A stretch of 64,000 bases of DNA, from the NCBI RefSeq assembly GCF_003265705.1, contig NW_020312894.1, forward strand, positions 2,137,097 through 2,201,096. Direction: 5' to 3'. This stretch comes from Callorhinus ursinus (lineage: Eukaryota > Chordata > Mammalia > Carnivora > Otariidae). Below the pieces are notes generated by a model. That model had not been told where the DNA came from. It ran no database searches and saw only the letters and a list, made by a program, of their open reading frames with translations. The position numbers and the translations under genes are program-made. Each line of letters begins with the position of its first letter. Position 1 is the stretch's first letter. Positions 12,649 through 24,165 of this stretch are shown here, in pieces.

Positions 12649-13989
12649 TTAAACAAGATGCTTTTGACAGGCTTCCCCAGGGAGTGGAGGACGAAGCCAC
12701 AGAGAGAGGGCTGGAGGGGACGTCTCCTTCTCTCCCTCCATCACTACCAGCCCCCAGGCCAGGAGAAGGCAGGGACCTGTCCTACCCGGGGCGCCGGGGT
12801 GCTGAGGGCTGTCGGCCACCTGCTCTGCAGGGAGCGGAGGACTGAACTGTCCCTGGCGATGCTCTTGGATTTGAGAAGACAGTTTCAGTTTCCACCTCTT
12901 CTTCAAATTTCCGACTTCAGAACTCTCCCTTTTAACGGAAGCCGGGACATTTCCTCACTCCAGACCCATCTCCATCTGGCTGGTCAAGGCTGAGAAGTGT
13001 TGCAGCTGCTCTTGGTCCCACAGGAGTGAGCCACTGATCATCAGAAACCGGCTAACCGTGGCAATCCCAGTTCGGATTTCTGAAATCCCTGTAGCTTTTC
13101 AAGTGGAAATGCATTTTCTGAGTCACCAGATATTTTTGTGGGGGCGTGCCTGAGGGCGAGTGAGGTGAGCGGCGCGTGGTGGCCTGCACACAGACACTCA
13201 CCAGCATGCGCCACCTGCTTTCTTTCCAGAACGTGGCCCTCCTTCTGCAGCCTCCCCATCTGGTCACGTTAACCGTTACCCACGGCCTGGTTACGGTTTG
13301 CCGGAGTTCTGATGCTGTCGCTGCGGGGACATGGAGAGACGCTGACTCCATCCCATGGCAACCTCGCCTCCCTCTGCACAAGCCTGGTTGTCAAGCATTT
13401 TGGCTCCTTCTGTCACCCCTTGAAGTATAAATGTGTGACAGTTGAGGCAGGTTTTTCTCGTCGTCCATGAGAAAGCATGTCTTTACCACGGACTCGGGAT
13501 AATGAACTGGTTAGCCCGGCTCCCCCAGATGCTGACTTCTGCAGGGAGCGCTCAGCTGGGGCACGCGGGGAGGGGCAGCTGCAGTGATGGTGACGGGGGA
13601 GGGGGGGGACGCGGAGCGCGTGCCGTCCTGAGGGCACTGGTCCGCGATGAGGGGCGAGTGCCAGAACAGGGCAAATCCAAGGACGAGGGTTGTGTGCGGG
13701 GAAACGCAGGGGAGATAAACTCAGAGGGCCCAGGCATGGTGATGTCTGGCGAAGCCGAGAGGGAGGTCGGAGTGTGAGGGGTGGGGGACTGCCCGGGCAG
13801 CCCCTGGTTCATCCAGCTCCAGCACAGTCGCTGGAGAAGGCCCAGTACTGCGAGAATGACCCACGTCCCCCACCACGAAGTCACTGTCAGTGTGCCGATT
13901 TTCAGCTTTTTAATGTGGCCAAATCCAGTACAGATGATGGAGCAGGGCGTCATCCCTCAGTCACCTTCCTGCTCAGCCACTGCCTCCTG

Positions 13990-14440
13990 CCGGCACCTCG
14001 CATGCCTGGTCCCGCCACCCCGCTCCGACTGCTTTGAAACAAACCCCAGATCTCATATAAATTTCCTGTGTCCATATTTCAGGATGCATGACTAACATAG
14101 AAGATTTTTAAAAGATAACCATAATCCCACCTGAGAACAAGCAGCAAAGAGCAATTCCCTGACGTGACCCCTTCGCCTCCTGACGTTGTCTGTGTTCCCT
14201 CCACTGTTTTATTTTCTCTTGCAGTTTTATTTTTCAGACCCGGATCCGCATCAGGTTTGCACTCCACACCCTGCTCGTCACGTTCCTGAGTCTGTTAACC
14301 TGCACTTTTCTCCTCTCCTGGCCCAGTTTGGTTTTCTTCATTTGCTTTGAAAGCAATCAGCGTTTTTCCCCTTGCTGAAGGCCCCCCAGTCTGTGTCCTC
14401 GCCCCCCCGAGTGCGTCCGCGAGCTCCTTGCCCTGTAGCT
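13990..14440. mobile_element. Possible old LINE-1 remnant
   Basis: The run GCTTTGAAACAAACCCCAGA, followed by a CATATTTCAGGATGCAT segment and AAAAGATAACCATAATCCCA, resembles a block familiar from old mammalian L1M elements. It is strongly diverged, has no ends or open frame, and the subfamily cannot be assigned. It could also be unrelated unique sequence. Confidence 0.4.
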
Positions 14441-15000
14441 TCTGTGCGCTCAGCCACACGGAGGGGCTGCATCTGCCCGGGTTTGCTCAGCGTTGGGCAA
14501 GAGAACCTCACAGCAGGCTGAGCTCCTTCCATCAGGCGGCCTCACAGGTGGCCTCTGGCCACCTGTCTTCCTGTGATGCGAGCAGGTGATTAGCCTGGGA
14601 CCATCATTTCCTTCAGGACTGGTAAATTCGGGTAGGTCAATCCTACCATGTTATTTGCACCCGTGAGCTTGAGCACTTTACAAAGAGCAACGTCCTCATC
14701 AACTTTCTGGTTCCTTGGAGTTGTAGTTCAGACAGAAAACACAGGACAAATGCTGATTCCTTCCCGTTAAAACTCATTTTCACAACACCCTGTTGATTTG
14801 CCAGCATCCTGCACAGGTGCTGAATGCACGGTGAATTCCCAGATGGAAACAGAGTTGATGCGCGTCGCTCTCAGTCACTGCTTCTGTCCAGAAGTCAGAG
14901 TTTGTGTCTCTGTTGTGGTGATTCTTGGACCCCCCGGGTCTGACACGGGCTTTTCAACATGTGGGTGAACATCTTTTTTCTACCAGGAGACTCCCCTTGA

Positions 15001-15068
15001 GTTACTTTGTAGCATCTGCTCCCTTCCACACTTTGTTACTTTGTAGCATCTGCTCCCTTCCACACTTT
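15001..15068. repeat. 34-bp perfect tandem duplication
   Basis: Two identical head-to-tail copies of a 34-base unit (starting GTTACTTTGTAGCATCTGCT) occupy 15001-15034 and 15035-15068. The identity implies a recent duplication, a length polymorphism or an assembly artefact. Confidence 0.95.
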
Positions 15069-17590
15069 GAGCCGCCTCACTGGCCGCTCCAGGTACGTCG
15101 GAGGCTTTTTCTTTCTGCCTCACTTGCTTCCACATCCTTTTTGTCTCTTTCCCGGTTTCTTTTGGTTTCTCCTCTCCTTCTTAACTGTTCCCCTTTAGGC
15201 ATTATCCATGGTGTTTATTCTATTCACGTTTGCGTACATTCGGGTGTATTCTTCATTTCTAAAGTTTTTCCCCTTTTGTTTCTAATTTCTTGCATCATTC
15301 AGATGTCTTTTCAGATCTGTACTTGGCCCAACATGCCCTTTTCCCACTGAATTGTCTATATCCTGATACGTGCTGTGATTTTATAACCTCTACCGTGTCC
15401 TTTGAAAAATTAGCTCATGTTCCAGTAGCCGGGTAGTATTTTCATCAGAGTCCTGGCTGCCCTTTGGCCTTGCTGCTTGCCTGTGGGGGCATTTATTCTC
15501 TGCATTACTGTTCTCTGCTCATTTGTATGGGATTGGACAATGACCTTTTCCTACAGCTCAAGCTTAGATGAGCTGGTGACGGGGAGGTGGTCCGAGACAG
15601 CGTTCCTGGTCACTAGGCTCTGGAACTCCCCCTCCTTGTCTCAAAGCCAGAGCATGCCCTGCGTTTGGAGCCTGTCTGCGGTGTCCCTCACTTTTGCCCG
15701 TGCCTCCCCTTCCCTTCCTTGGCGTGCCTCTGTAATTCCCATATGCTCACGCCAGTTTCTCTTTGCATTTTTCTCAAGTTTTATCCTGAAGGGACCCTCA
15801 GGTCCCAGCCCCGGCCACCTCGCCCTTCCAAGTTCCGGGCCATGTTGGTTCATCTGAGGTTGGAGCCCGGAAGGCCCCTCGAGCATCCGCAGGCACCCCC
15901 TCTGTCGGCCTGGTCCAAAGCCACGGCCCAGGGCCGCCTCTCAAACTGGGGCCATCTCGGGCCTTTTGTTGTTGCTGTTGCAACGCGAGTGACCCAGCAG
16001 CCTCTGTGAGCCACACCCCACGTCCCCCAAGCTGAAGATGCGCCCTGGGCCGGCTCCTCAAGCCCACGTGTGCTCAGCACCGAGTGTGGGGCAACATGGA
16101 GAACAAAAGGAGGTACCTCTTGCTCGAGGAACAGTGAGAACCCAGTGCTGTGGGACCAGGTCTGGGTCCCTTGTGCTGCCGTCGTGGAGAAAACATCCTG
16201 GGCTCTGAGACCATGTGCGTTCCCAGATGAAGAGACAGCACAGGGCCCCCCATGGTGCTTGAGGACCCCTCACTGCTCGGAACTCTTTCCGATTTAGCCA
16301 AGACAAGCCCCCAGACAGGACGGCCTGGCACCTACAGAGCTGTGTTGTAAAGCAGGTACGGGGTCAGGACCTGCCCTTTGGACAAGAAAACTGACCAGTG
16401 TCTGGAGACTCAGAGTCTGAGCTCAGTGCCACCCAGAGGAAGGCCATCTGCTATTAGCAACAAACACCTTTTAGCAGGTGGAATGGAAGGAACCATGGCC
16501 TTTGGACACAGGGGTGGCCCTTGAGCTGACAAATAAAGCTGCAGTTGAAACACCCTTCTGTCCCTCCAAAGGCCCTTGCCGGCAAGGCCATCGGTGTGGT
16601 AGGAGGTCATGGGCCCTGGGTCATAAGTGACATGCCACAACTGTGTGCAGAGAAAGGGATGGATGAATGAAGTCACACCACCGTGGAGAGGTCTGCCTGG
16701 CCTCAGCAGGCTGGGGTGCCTTTGGTGATCCCCAGACCCTTTCTGGGTAGGTGTCATCAGGACCAGAAGGTGGGGCCAGAGCAAAACTCCAGAAGTGGGG
16801 AGAGCTGGGCAGGGCAGGGCAGGCAGAGGTTTGCCAGGTGGTCAGCGGTCAGTGAGACCACGGGGGGCAGTGAGGTCCTAGGGTGGGTACCCAAGGTCCC
16901 GAGCAGCTCAGGCCCCAGCCTGCACCCAAGTCCTACTTCTCCAGGCAGAGCTTGTGTCCCTGTGCTTCCTAGAGCCTTGCCTCTGCATGCAGGCAGGGGA
17001 CAGCTATATCCCATGCTCCCATGGCTCCTTGCTCTTTCCTGGATCCAGGATCTTGCCTATGGCTGTGTTCCAACCTAGGGAGGCATCCTGTTCGATGCCA
17101 CCATTGACTTTGAATCCTGACCATCCACACGAGAAGGGCAGTGCTGGCCAAGCTGGGGCCCCTGTACTCCAGCCCCACCAAGGGACCCGGAGCCTACCCT
17201 GAGTGATGTGCCAGTGTTCTGACAGCATCCAGAGACAGCTCCCATCCTGCAGTGTCAGGGCTAAAAACTATAGAATACAGATCTTCCAAAGTTCGCCTCA
17301 TCTGAAGGCCATTTGTTACAACCACATGATAGAATGTCTGAGGCCCCACAAGGCAGAGATTCATAGACTTTGAATCCTGCGGAATTTCATATTGTGTCTA
17401 ACACTGGAGTTATAGGCTGGCAGTATTTTGATGATAAATTCCCAGCCTTTTTTGCCAAGAGAAAGAGCAAGTTCTCCCCATCCATTAAGTCAAATAAAAG
17501 GTGAGACATCACCCAGTCAAAGTGCTGGATCTCATTGTTGGGAGGGTTGGTGTGGATGGTCATAGGCTGCCAGAGACAGTGAAAGTGAAG

Positions 17591-18071
17591 AATCATCACT
17601 ACCATCATCACATGACCACCATTATCACCATCATCATCACCACTATGGCCATCACCACCATCATCATCATCATCACCACCATCATCATCACCGTGATCAT
17701 CACCATCACCACCACCACCATCATCACCACCACCACCATCATCACCATCAACACCACCATCACCATCACCACTGTTTTGTCACCATCACCACCATCATCA
17801 TCACCACATGGCTGTCATCACCATCACGACCATCATCACCCCCATCAACATCATCACTGTATTGTCACCATCATCACCATCATCACCATTATCACCATCA
17901 TCATCACGATCATCACCACCATCAACATCATCATCACCACCACCATCACCATCATCACTGTATTGTCACCACCATCACCATCATCACTGTATTGTCACCA
18001 CCATCACCACCATCACTATCATGGGACCACCACCATCACCGTCACCACCACCACCATCACTATCATCATCA
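17591..18071 (+). repeat. CAT/CAC (ATC/ACC) trinucleotide satellite, ~480 bp
   Basis: This is a long, interrupted array of CAT and CAC triplets. It includes a shared interruption ACTGT(A/T)TTGTCACC at about 17771, 17856, 17957 and 17986, showing that larger segments were also duplicated. One frame stays open for 199 codons (Thr/Ile-rich) purely from the triplet composition. It lies inside a TCERG1L intron and is not coding. Confidence 0.97.
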
Positions 18072-18078
18072 GTACTAT

Positions 18079-18350
18079 TACAGACCGGCCATTGTGCTAA
18101 GTACTTTACATGCATCATCTCAGTCTTCCCATCTGTGAAATGGGGACGATACCCATGGCTGCCCTACAGGGCTGTGATAAGGATCGGATGAGCTGATGGA
18201 GGCAAAGTAGGAGGACAGGGTTTTACACACAGAATGTCAACAAATATCAGGTGTTCATATTACTTCATTTAATTCTTACAAAAAATCTAAAGTGGCAAGT
18301 ATAATTTAAACTTTACAGTTGAAAAAAAATCGGTGAGATGATGAGATTTT
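18079..18350. mobile_element. MIR-like remnants beside the CAT/CAC satellite
   Basis: The sequence CTTCCCATCTGTGAAATGGGGA near 18124-18145, followed by a GGGCTGTGATAAGGAT block and a decayed AACAAATAT end, follows the sense 3' half of a MIR. Flanking pieces (CTAAGTACTTTACATGCATC near 18097, and a TTCATTTAATTCTTACA block near 18264) match MIR sequence in the opposite orientation. This suggests two overlapping or rearranged copies. Confidence 0.6.
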
Positions 18351-18460
18351 CCTGAAAACACAGTACATTTTGTGTGAAAGTCCAAGTTCAAAGACAAGTC
18401 TGTTGAGATCAAACAGTTAATGCCCAACACTCTGCCTCCTGCATCATCCCTACCATGGAG

Positions 18461-18547
18461 CTCTCCCCCTTCCCCCCACTTCCCCCTCCCCTTCTTCTCC
18501 TCCCCCTGCCCTTCCTCCTCCCTTCCTCCTCTTCCTCCTTCTTCCCA
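18461..18547. repeat. Polypyrimidine (C/T-rich) tract
   Basis: An almost pure C/T tract on the + strand of about 85 bases, made of CCT, CTT and CCCC blocks with very few purines. Homopurine/homopyrimidine duplexes of this size can form triplex (H-DNA) structures. No gene is present in it. Confidence 0.9.
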
Positions 18548-19829
18548 TTTTGAGGATATGGATTATGGAGCTTGAAGAGGTTAATGAAAATCCAGAAGAC
18601 AGTTACTGTGAGCCATGAAGAGGTTCCAGGTATGCTTGGGTCCTGAAGCGTTGCTCTCAGCAATTTTATGTGGCACAGAACAGTGGATACCAAACCCCAG
18701 TACATTTACAAAAATAACCTTGTTTTATAAATTTCTCTGACAATTCTTCAGCGAGAACAACCATGCATTCAGAAGGCTTACAAAAATGTGTTAATTACAT
18801 CCAGACAAATTCTGGAGGAATAGCTCAGAAGGGCACCATTCTGTGGCTTTAAGAAAGACGTCTAAACACCGTGACGCCTGTCCTCTTCAGAAGGTGGGAC
18901 CCGGAGCTCCACTACATTTAATGTGTCTCCAAGGAAGTCACAAGGAACAAACTCAACCGCAAAATCTAAGTCAACAATGTATTCACTGCCTTTTGAGTAT
19001 CAAGCACACTGCCTCGCCTCGTGCTGGAGAAGAACACGTGAACAGGCCTGAAGCTGCCTTCAGGAATGTGCCCAGCAGTCATAGAGGCAGATCCAGACGT
19101 GGCTCCGACAAAACCGTCGTGTGTCCGGCCCTCCTGCTCAGGAGCCCCACCCTCTGAGCGCAGAGGAGAAAGCAGCTCAGTCGCACAGGGTGGGGCATGT
19201 CCTGCAGGGGTAATGGCCAGGTGACCAGATGAAGCCAAGCCAGCTATGAGTGGACAAGGAGCAGGAAGAGCAGGTGTGAAGCAGAAACATCGTGGTGAAG
19301 GCACAGAGGTGAGGGAGCTATGAAGACGGGGCCACTGGACCAGGTTGGTGGAATGAGGACCTGAGGGAGCAGGTGGCCCTTCTGCCAGGATGGTCTGTCA
19401 GGGCTGCGGCTAGAAGAGAATGGGGAAAGGTCGCAGCTTGGGGCCACCAGCATGCAGATGTGGCCCGGACTGCAGGGCATGGTGCTCTGTGGTGATGGCA
19501 CCGAGAGGCTCTCAGGAGACCCCAGCGTGGGCTACAGGCAACCAGAGACCTGTCCTGGAGAAGTTGAGACTTCTCTGCACAAACCAGTGTGAATGTTCTA
19601 GAAAAAAGCCCATGACCCAGGTGGTTGGTCACTCCGGGGAGGGTGAGGTTGGTGTAGTGATTCCTGGATTGGGCTGGGCGTGTTGGCCCCACATTTCACA
19701 CCCAGGGAAACCTCGGGCTCCTCATTTCCAGCCCATTGACTTTTGTGTTGAAGAGGCCTTGCTCTTCCAGGGAGGATGTCCTGCTTATGGGCATGTTCCT
19801 CTACCCCATCCAGATGCTGGAGTCCCAGC

Positions 19830-20270
19830 CCCGGAACCGCAGAACGGGGCCTTATTTGGAAATTGGGTTGTCACAGATGTAATGAGTTAGAGTGAGGTCA
19901 TTAGGGTGTGCCCTAAGCCAATGATGCTGTCCTTATGGAAGGGGACATTTTGATACAGACACACACGGGGACACCGTGGGAAGCTGAGGGCAGAGACCTG
20001 GAAGATGCCTCCAACACCAAGGGACGCCAGAGATTGCCGGTCAGCCACCAAGCTGGGCAGGCCCGGGGACAGACCCTCCCTCTCCACCTCTGGCAGGCAC
20101 TCACTGGTGATCCTGGCTGAGAGCTGCAGGGGTGGAGGGGGATGTCTGCTGGGATTGAACCAGGGGGCTCAGGAGCCACACGTTCAGCCCTGGCTGCTGG
20201 CTGCCACACTGCAGGCCGTTGGGCACACCTGCTGATGGAATTAGAAGAAACCAATAGTGCCTGCCATCGG
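19830..20270 (+). mobile_element. LTR-retrotransposon remnant (MaLR/ERVL type)
   Basis: The segment around GGGGCCTTATTTGGAAATTGG, GGTCATTAGGGTGTGCCCTAAGCCAAT and CCTTATGGAAGGGGACATTT follows the order of a common mammalian solo-LTR type. It is strongly decayed with no clear ends. The subfamily is not assigned. Confidence 0.5.
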
Positions 20271-20282
20271 AGGGCGGTTCCC

Positions 20283-20960
20283 TGACGGTCACCTGGCATC
20301 CTACAGCTCCACTCTGACAGTAACCAACCAGAGTTAGTGCAGACCCCGTAGGTGAAGCGGCCAGTCCAATCGAAACTGCCCCCACATCAGACACCAGAAG
20401 GAAGTGGGGTCCCCAGCCCATCCCCACCTCTGACTTGGCTATAAACTCAGGGGTCTCATAACCTCCCTTGAGGTTTGGGGATTTGCAAGAATGACTCCCA
20501 GAACTCTGGAGAGCGCTATATGTAAGCTTACGGTTTTATCATAAAGGGCATGACTCAGCCAAATGGAAGAGATAAGAAGGGTGAGCTCTGGAAGGGTCCA
20601 GAGCACCCAGGCCTCTGTCCCTGTAGAGTTGGGGTGCCCCTCCCTCCCGGGGCACCAAGAAGCCCCCCACCCAGGGAGCTCCCCTAGCCCCATTGTCTGG
20701 AGTTCTACTGGTGTCAGTATGTGGGCTGGAAGGATTGAATCTCCGGCCGTGTGACCCAACTCAAGCTCATCCCCTCCCTTCCTGAGGGTTCCTGCCCTCT
20801 GACTATGCGGTCGTTTTCCGGTGGGCCAGGCCCTCCCCGGAAACTAAGGCCCACCTGAGCTTAGGAGGGGCCAAAAGAGGCTTCTGTACAAGGATACCCC
20901 TGTCGCTTGGGAAATTCACAGAGAAAGCAAGGACAGAGGCCAGACACAGCCTTTGTTATC
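20283..20960. mobile_element. Second LTR remnant, ERV-type
   Basis: Several blocks in the expected order resemble an old ERV LTR: CATCCTACAGCTCCACTCTG near 20308, GCATGACTCAGCCAAATGGAAGAG near 20548, and GATACCCCTGTCGCTTGGGAAATT near 20892. There are no coding sequences or terminal duplications. Orientation and subfamily are not resolved. Confidence 0.45.
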
Positions 20961-21780
20961 CCACGGTCCACTCCTGCCAGCACACCGACCGGCTAGCCGG
21001 CCCTGACAGCAGGCCGTGTGGCCCCGAGGGGCCACTGGTTGCAGACAATGGCGGTAAAGCAGAAATGCCAGGGAAGCCCACCCGAGGGCAGGGAGGGAGC
21101 AAGAGGGGGTCTAAACAAACCAGAGTCACTCAGCAGCCCCTTTGAGAGGGGTGCCGCCGGCCGGCCAACGGTGGGGACCCGGGTGGTGGCCATGGCTAAT
21201 GAAGACGCAGTGCTGCAGGAGGCTGACCAGGACAGTGTCCCCAGCAGGGTGGGGCTGGGGGCTGGCAGGAGGCGACTGCCTTTGGCTCTTCCTGCTGAAG
21301 GATTTAAGAGCAAGTTGGATGAAGATGCAGGAGGCCTGCTTATCAGATTTCTAGGAACTGCAAAGTTGGGAGAGCTAATGAGTCGATGGCAGAATCAAGA
21401 TGTTTGAATATTTCAGCAGGACTAAAGGAACAGGATCACACTTGCATCCCAGGATGGCCGTCCTTGAGGCATTTCAAGATTGTCTCATCCAAACCACGTG
21501 TTTTACCAAAACCAGGTCCAGAGAGCTTCCATAATTTGCCCAAGATTTTGCAGCAAGCTGTCCCCAAGGGGGCTCAGAAGCACGTTGAGCGCCACATAGC
21601 CACGTGTGGTTTCTTCCCTGGAACCAGGCGCTCGCTCAGACCCCAGCGTCTCTTCACAGGAGATGGACTCCCTCATCACAGCCTGAGTCAGCCCTTGCCT
21701 CTTCCCCTCTCGTGCTCTGCGTTGGAGCAGTGGTTACAGAGAATGTCTCCTACTTCCGTGCAGCCTCTCAACTGATAGTG

Positions 21781-21935
21781 CTGGTGGGGGGGGAGGGGGG
21801 AGGGGGGGGGAGGGAGGAGGCATGTGGGGGTTATAGGGACGGGAGAAGGAGGAGCAGGGGAAGGGGAATGGGGGAGGGCTGGTGGAGAGGAATGGGAGAG
21901 GGCGGGGGAGGGAGGAGGGAGGCCTCGGAAGTGCT
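21781..21935 (+). repeat. G-rich polypurine block
   Basis: About 150 bases are almost purely A/G on the + strand and begin with several runs of five to nine G. Multiple G-tracts separated by one to a few A make G-quadruplex formation likely on theory. There is no coding potential beyond a low-complexity Gly/Arg frame. Confidence 0.9.
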
Positions 21936-22689
21936 GAGAAACAGCCCCTCGCGAGCACCGGCCGTGAAAACGGTGCACTGTTCTGACTCTCCGCACCTCT
22001 CCACAGGAGGATTCGGGAGGTAGGGAGAAGCGTCTGTGCTTCTGAGAGGTGACCTGTGGGCGCAGGGCAGAGTCCGGTGCCCCGAGTTCCCTCGGCCTCA
22101 GATAAACGTTTGGTGTCCAAAAAGGAAACTAGCAACCAGTCGTGCTGTGTCTAGAATCCGTTTGCACTAAGTGTGAGTCTAGTGAATTTTACCAGATCAT
22201 CTGCTGTCCAGTGCACATGGGCAGAATCAGAAAACCCCGTGCTTGACCTCGCACCCCGGGGCAGACCCACGTGTGCACCTGCTCACGCGCCATTCCCGGC
22301 TCAGCTGGACAAGCTCAGGAGTGGTCAGAGGGCTGAGGCGAGGGGCAGAATGGGGGAAAACAGCCCTTCTGCCCCAGGTAGGGGGTGGCCACCATAATGT
22401 CTCCCCAAGGATGGGAGACGGGAGCCAGGGAGCATGCTGTCCCCCAGAGTGAAGGGACCCCAGTACGTGGCCCAGACTTGGGGACCCCCGCTCTGGGGGA
22501 CAGGCCGGACAAGACCAAGCCCCTTTCAACTTACGCACTTGACCCGAAAAATTTCCCCAAGCAGGTGCCAACCTGTCAAGGCGTCTGCCATGGGGTAAAA
22601 CTGCCTCCAGATGAGAGGCACCCCACACAGCTGGCAAGACTTGTGGGTACCAGTGACTCTGCCCTTGGGGATGCTGCCTCTCATCCTTG

Positions 22690-23130
22690 GTAGTTTGGGC
22701 TTGAGCTAGTTTTATTAAAAGTATTAGAATTTGCTTTTTGTTAAAGATACCAAACTCATTCAGCCATAAGAATGTCAAAAATATATTTAGCAAGTTTGCA
22801 TTTACTTTTGACCAATTCTAACTGAACTGAGAGCTTCACGTTCTGGAAGGCATCCAGCAGCTCTGAACAAAATATTGTGTTGAATGAGCTATAATACGTG
22901 ATCATCGCTGAGCTTGCAACGTTCCTACTAATCTTGTTTCAAGTTCCAACAATATAGGTCTTGTTTCCATACTTCTATTTTTAACTAATGAAAATTTATT
23001 ACAATGAAATCCTAATTACACACTCTGGAATAGGAGACAATTGCAAATCCACTGGTGATTTTCTTTTTTTTTGAAAATCCACATAATCACATAAGAAGCA
23101 GAGAATGTAAGTTCTCCTGAAATAGTTGGC
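22690..23130. promoter_or_regulatory. AT-rich intronic island, candidate conserved element
   Basis: An AT-rich stretch of about 440 bases sits between GC-rich flanks, with no repeat family recognised. It holds homeobox-type cores (CTAATGAAAATTTATTACAATG near 22985, CTAATTACACAC near 23012) and an ATTTGCTTTTTG block. Function is inference; no exon signal was seen. Confidence 0.3.
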
Positions 23131-24061
23131 CTATAAATAAGATTCCCTAATGGGCTGAGCAAACGTCTTTGTTGTTGTTGTTTTTTCCTTTGTGCATTTT
23201 ATAGTAGGTTGGGTTAATCCATACTCCACCCCTGGTGAGTGTTAGAGAACACTGCGTATTCTCAGCACATCCTAAAGTTGGTAACTGATGGATTTCCAAG
23301 GTGTCCTGGATGGAGAGTGATGGGAAACGCGGGCTTCGGGGGCAGGGACTGGCTTGGTTGAGTGATGATATGACCTTGAACGGGCCTCCTCCTGCTCCCC
23401 CCCCCACAACGCACGGATTGGGCAGACTTGCCGGATAACCCGTGCGGGCGTCCATGATGCAGCACCAGAGCAGCATCTCTGGTCTCTGCATCTCCATGTG
23501 CCAATGGCCACCAGATGTCCCGGGAGCACGAGCACCCTGGGCGAGGGCACGGTTCTGCCCCTGTGTCAGGAAGCCCGGGTGGGTGTGGCATGAGTGCTTT
23601 CACCCACTAATTCCCAGGGTGAGGCTGGTTTTGCAAAGAAGTGGGGACATGCCATTCTCTGTAGGTGCATGTTCTTTGCTCTTTCTGCATCCTCTAGCAG
23701 GCATACAGGGGGCACCGAGTCACGGTGCTTGGCAGGGGGAGTTGGCAGCCTAACTTGACCACAGTGCCATCAGAAAGGGAAGGTTCCCTAAAACTGCCGG
23801 TCTGAGGACAGAGTAGATTTTCCCCCCTCGTTGCCGGAGTCGCTGGCCATGGGACCCGACTATGGGGAAGAAAGGGGCAGGGCTGGGCCAGGGGGAGGCC
23901 GCACAGAGGGATCCATGGGGGCACATCAAGCTGCTCTCTGGTCAGTGTAGGTGGACTCTGTGCCTCAGGGCTAAGCACAGCCTGCACTGAGGGGACCGGA
24001 GCGGCGGCTGGATGGGCTTGCTCCCACGCGGGCCAGGTCAGGGAAGGGGAGGGCGTCATGT

Positions 24062-24165
24062 GAGCACCTGTGTCTGCAGGTGGCTGAACTTCTTCCAGCA
24101 GCAGAGCANNNNNNNNNNCAGCAGAGCACCTGTGTCTGCAGGTGGCTGAACTTCTTCCAGCAGCA
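24062..24165. other. Assembly gap (10 N) between 42-bp-period repeats
   Basis: Ten N at 24109-24118 separate two copies of the same roughly 40-base segment (GAGCACCTGTGTCTGCAGGT onward), starting at 24062 and 24124. The 10 bases just before the gap (CAGCAGAGCA) equal the 10 bases just after it. The ends therefore overlap, and the N run is a scaffolding convention rather than real missing length. Underlying period if merged: 42 bases. Confidence 0.9.

Noticed and set aside
17591..18071. CRISPR-like array
   Set aside because: The repeats are triplet-based without unique spacers, and this is a mammalian genome.
17501..18100. 199-codon Thr/Ile/His-rich open frame
   Set aside because: Same cause: a CAT/CAC satellite in an intron. 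All three forward frames stay open or nearly so.
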